Assembly (NCBI GenBank): GCA_038373865.1
Contig: JAXGGA010005559.1
Location: 1 to 64,000, forward strand
Source of the DNA: Uloborus plumipes
Lineage: Eukaryota > Arthropoda > Arachnida > Araneae > Uloboridae
Direction of reading: 5' to 3'
DNA length: 64,000 nucleotides
The position numbers and the translations under genes are program-made. Shown here piece after piece: positions 59,720-64,000 of the stretch (its first letter is position 1; every line of letters begins with the position of its first letter). The notes below the pieces were generated by a model. The model ran no database searches and was not told where the DNA came from. It was given only the letters and a program-made list of their open reading frames with translations.

Positions 59720-61069
59720 TGTTACGACCATTACGAATGTTAATAAGTCTAAGAGCTTCCAAAAATATGATTTTTAAAAGCATTTGAACCCACTCTTATA
59801 TTCTTTTGTAAAATGACCAATAGACGCATTGATTTTCTATAAAAACAAAACTATTTTGAAGCTTCTGCAAATGAATTTTCTATGTATCCTTTTATGTTTT
59901 ATAAAATTGTTTCTGTCTTACTGATGATTACCCAACTTATGTTATTTTTCACATTTTCTTGTATTTCAGTCTTTTAGATTCTTGTCAGTACAAATTAGAT
60001 TCAGGAAAGATCTTTTTATTCTCTTTCTTCTTGAACTAGTTTTCTTCGCTGAAGAATCGACTTCATTTTCTCATTGTAAAACTTTTGACATAGTATAGTG
60101 TATTGTTTTATACCTTTCTTCCTGTAATATGTGTTGAATTTTAATGGTTCGGGATATTAACTTCAGACAGCAGACTTCAAGTGTTGCTGTTATTACCAAG
60201 GAGTCAAACATATGGTTAATATGATAAGGCAGCCTATATTTTAATGCTGCTAAAAGATTTTATGATGACACAGCTTTTAGACATAAGATATTTTACGTTA
60301 CAACTGCTAATATTACAAGTACAGTGGATTTGGCCAGCTTCTCATAGAAATTTAATCGACGATTGAAATTTTTATGAATAAAGTTATTTTGTCTAAGTAT
60401 TTTCGTTTGGTAGCACATCCATTTACGAAGGTGAATATATTCAAACTGAGGCAAAATTATTGATTATGCTAGAAAAAAGAGGAATGTATTGAGGTATGTA
60501 AACTTTTTTTTTTTTGAATAAACACATAAAATATTTTTATCCAACACAATTTGGAGCATTAATCAACTATCACAAAAGCCGGTACATAGTGGGAGGAAAA
60601 ATTTTACGATTGTGTCAGTCTGCATATGCATATCGTACACGACAGAAGGATGTGAGTTTTATAGTTCTAGGAAACAGATACTGTTATAATGCGGACTCTG
60701 ATAATGTTTAATGGTGTAAAAACGAATTTCATGCTGCTTTTCCGATTTAAAAAAAAAAAAAAAAAAACATGTTTATGTACCCCAATTTGATTTGTTTTTT
60801 TTTTTCCAAGCATGTAATGCACTCAGTAAATTTAGTCTACCGTGTAAGTTCAAATTATAAACAAAGGTTATTCGCTTTTGAACTTAAAAAAGCCATTTTA
60901 AAGTTAGGTTAATGGTTTGGGGCCACCTTTAACCTAGCGAAAAGTGGCCTCTAACCTTTAAGGCCACAAGGTTAAAAGGGCTAAGCATATTTTTCGTAGT
61001 TAAACATTGAGATAACGGGTATAGAGGGGCATTACAGAAGGTGGTATGACTAAACCAGAAAGTCCCGAG
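59720..61069. other. Gene-less stretch
   Basis: Near 60902-60980 the words GGTTAA, GGCCACCTTTAACC and TAACCTTTAAGGCCAC repeat in both orientations. A runs lie at 60750-60767. No gene. Confidence 0.45.
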
Positions 61070-62538
<1,469 letters not shown>

Positions 62539-63513
62539 AAGAAGATCGCCGAATCCTGCATACGGCTGTGGTGCATCGTACTGCATCTGCGGCTGACATT
62601 CGACCTTTGGTTGACAGTTGGTACCATCGTGACCCAAAGAACGGTAAGAAATCGCTTACTTCAATTACAGCTCCGAGCTAGGTAGCCTGTAGCCGGTACT
62701 CCATTGACTGCAAAAGATTGCCGTTTGCGACAGCAGTGGTGTCAAGACAGAGCTCACTGGAGGTCGGAGTGGAGATCTGTTGTAATTTCTGATGAAAACA
62801 GATTCTGCCTTGGTGCCAGTGATGGTCGTATGTTGGTTAGAAGGAGACCAGGGGACCGCCTGCATCCAAGCTGTCTGCGATCTAGACACACGAGACCTAC
62901 ACCTGGAATCATGATCTCGGGAGCAATTTCCTATGACAGCAGGAGCACTTTTGGGATTATCCTAAACACACTGACTGCAAATTTGTCGTCAGTCTAGTAA
63001 TTTAACCTGTAGTACAGCCTTTCATGAGTAGCATTCAAATGGGAGATTTCCAACAGGATAACGCTCGCCCTCACACGGCTTCTGTAACGCAATGTGCTGT
63101 ACTGAGTCTTGACATGTTACCATGACCTGCAAGATCCCCAGATCCGTCTCCAATTAATCACGTATGGGATATCATTGGAGGCAACTCCAGTATCATCCAC
63201 AGTCAACAATGATTATCCTAGTAGTGACACAACAAGTGCAACAAGCATGGCACTCCATACCACAAAGTGACGTTTGGCACCTGTATGACACAATGCATGC
63301 ACGCTTGCAGACTTGCCTTCAAAATTATGGAAGTTACACCGGCTATTAAAGTAACATAATTGCACACTTGCACAGCATTTTCTTCAGCTTAAATTAGCCA
63401 GTGACCTTGTACATTCAATCAATTAAACATGTTAACTAGAGAATTGCATTACCCAAACTTCATTACTCTACAGTAATTTTTTCTTGGTGTTGGAATTTTT
63501 TTTTCCGTCAATG

Positions 63514-64000
63514 TATATATACTCTTTTTTGGTTTTCAAGGACACACTTTTGTTTAAAATTAATTTCTTAACCTTTTCGGACCTTTTTCGGACAGCTCAT
63601 AAGTACAATTAATAGCAAGATAACATAGCTTGGCTATTAATTATCTTTAATTGATTTTTATAATTATTTCTTAGTTTTGGATAGCTACAATATGTTCTTT
63701 TTAGTTGCATTTAATTTGCGTTCAATCTTATTTCAATATATGCAATAACACTATTTATAAATTGTGCAATACAGAAATTGAGAATCAAAGTACAACTCTG
63801 CATGCCTAGTTCAAAGGGATTTTTATACAAATATATATCAACTGCGACCTTCGTGAAGGCGTACATAACACAAAGTGCATAAGTTTTGCACTTGATGAAA
63901 TTTAAGATAAGTTTAGGGTTTGAAATTTAAGATAAGATAAGGTGTACTTTTGAATCAATTCATCACTTTAAACCGACAACGGTAAAGTGTCGTTTTTCCT
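63514..64000. other. Gene-less AT-rich stretch
   Basis: No gene seen. AAATTTAAGATAAG is repeated at about 63899-63912 and 63926-63939, followed by a further AAGATAAGG-type word. Confidence 0.45.

Overview
The window is AT-rich eukaryotic DNA with no complete host gene that I can recognise. What can be read is a layered deposit of decayed transposable elements, short tandem duplications, hairpins and microsatellites. The Tc1-like copies, a 3' fragment of an R1-like LINE, a piggyBac transposase relic, Helitron helicase fragments and the long (TA)n/(TG)n tracts point to an arthropod. The wording of the Tc1-like protein resembles copies I remember as abundant in orb-weaver spiders, so an arachnid is my best guess (inference).

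Layout: a decayed Tc1-like element (1-1280); a gene-poor stretch with two old tandem duplications (5.4-6.1 and 9.1-9.5 kb); a (TA)n-(TATG)n-(TG)n block and a 108-bp hairpin (11.4-11.8 kb); an element carrying five copies of a 14-bp palindromic motif plus a transposon-ORF relic (13.5-15.4 kb); a 248-bp MITE with perfect 36-bp ends (20.2 kb); a TA-flanked terminal-repeat element (21.4-22.3 kb) related to a cleaner copy at 43.6 kb; a 3.2-kb palindrome made of two Helitron 3' halves set tail to tail (23.6-26.8 kb).

Further right: three copies of a CACTG-ended family filled with TTTACAGT motifs (29.8, 34.7, 41.3 kb); a 2.25-kb TTAA-flanked element with a decayed minus-strand ORF (30.2-32.5 kb); a tRNA-headed SINE (36 kb); a 513-bp piggyBac-like MITE (39.2 kb); a LINE fragment (41.8-42.3 kb); a possible signal-peptide exon (48.05 kb); a piggyBac transposase pseudogene split by two insertions (52-53.2 kb); a mariner-like scrap (55.2 kb); a repeat with internal 145-bp tandem units (58-59 kb, relative at 16.2 kb); and a recent tandem duplication that copied the 5' part of a Tc1-like element (61-62.5 kb), followed by the full-length decayed element (to 63.5 kb).

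No pathway or operon can be described: no intact gene was found and the coding relics are all transposon-derived or uncertain. The strongest lead for something undescribed is the pair of relics at 14 kb and 31.8 kb. They look like parts of one unclassified transposase type, each inside an element studded with its own short repeated motif.
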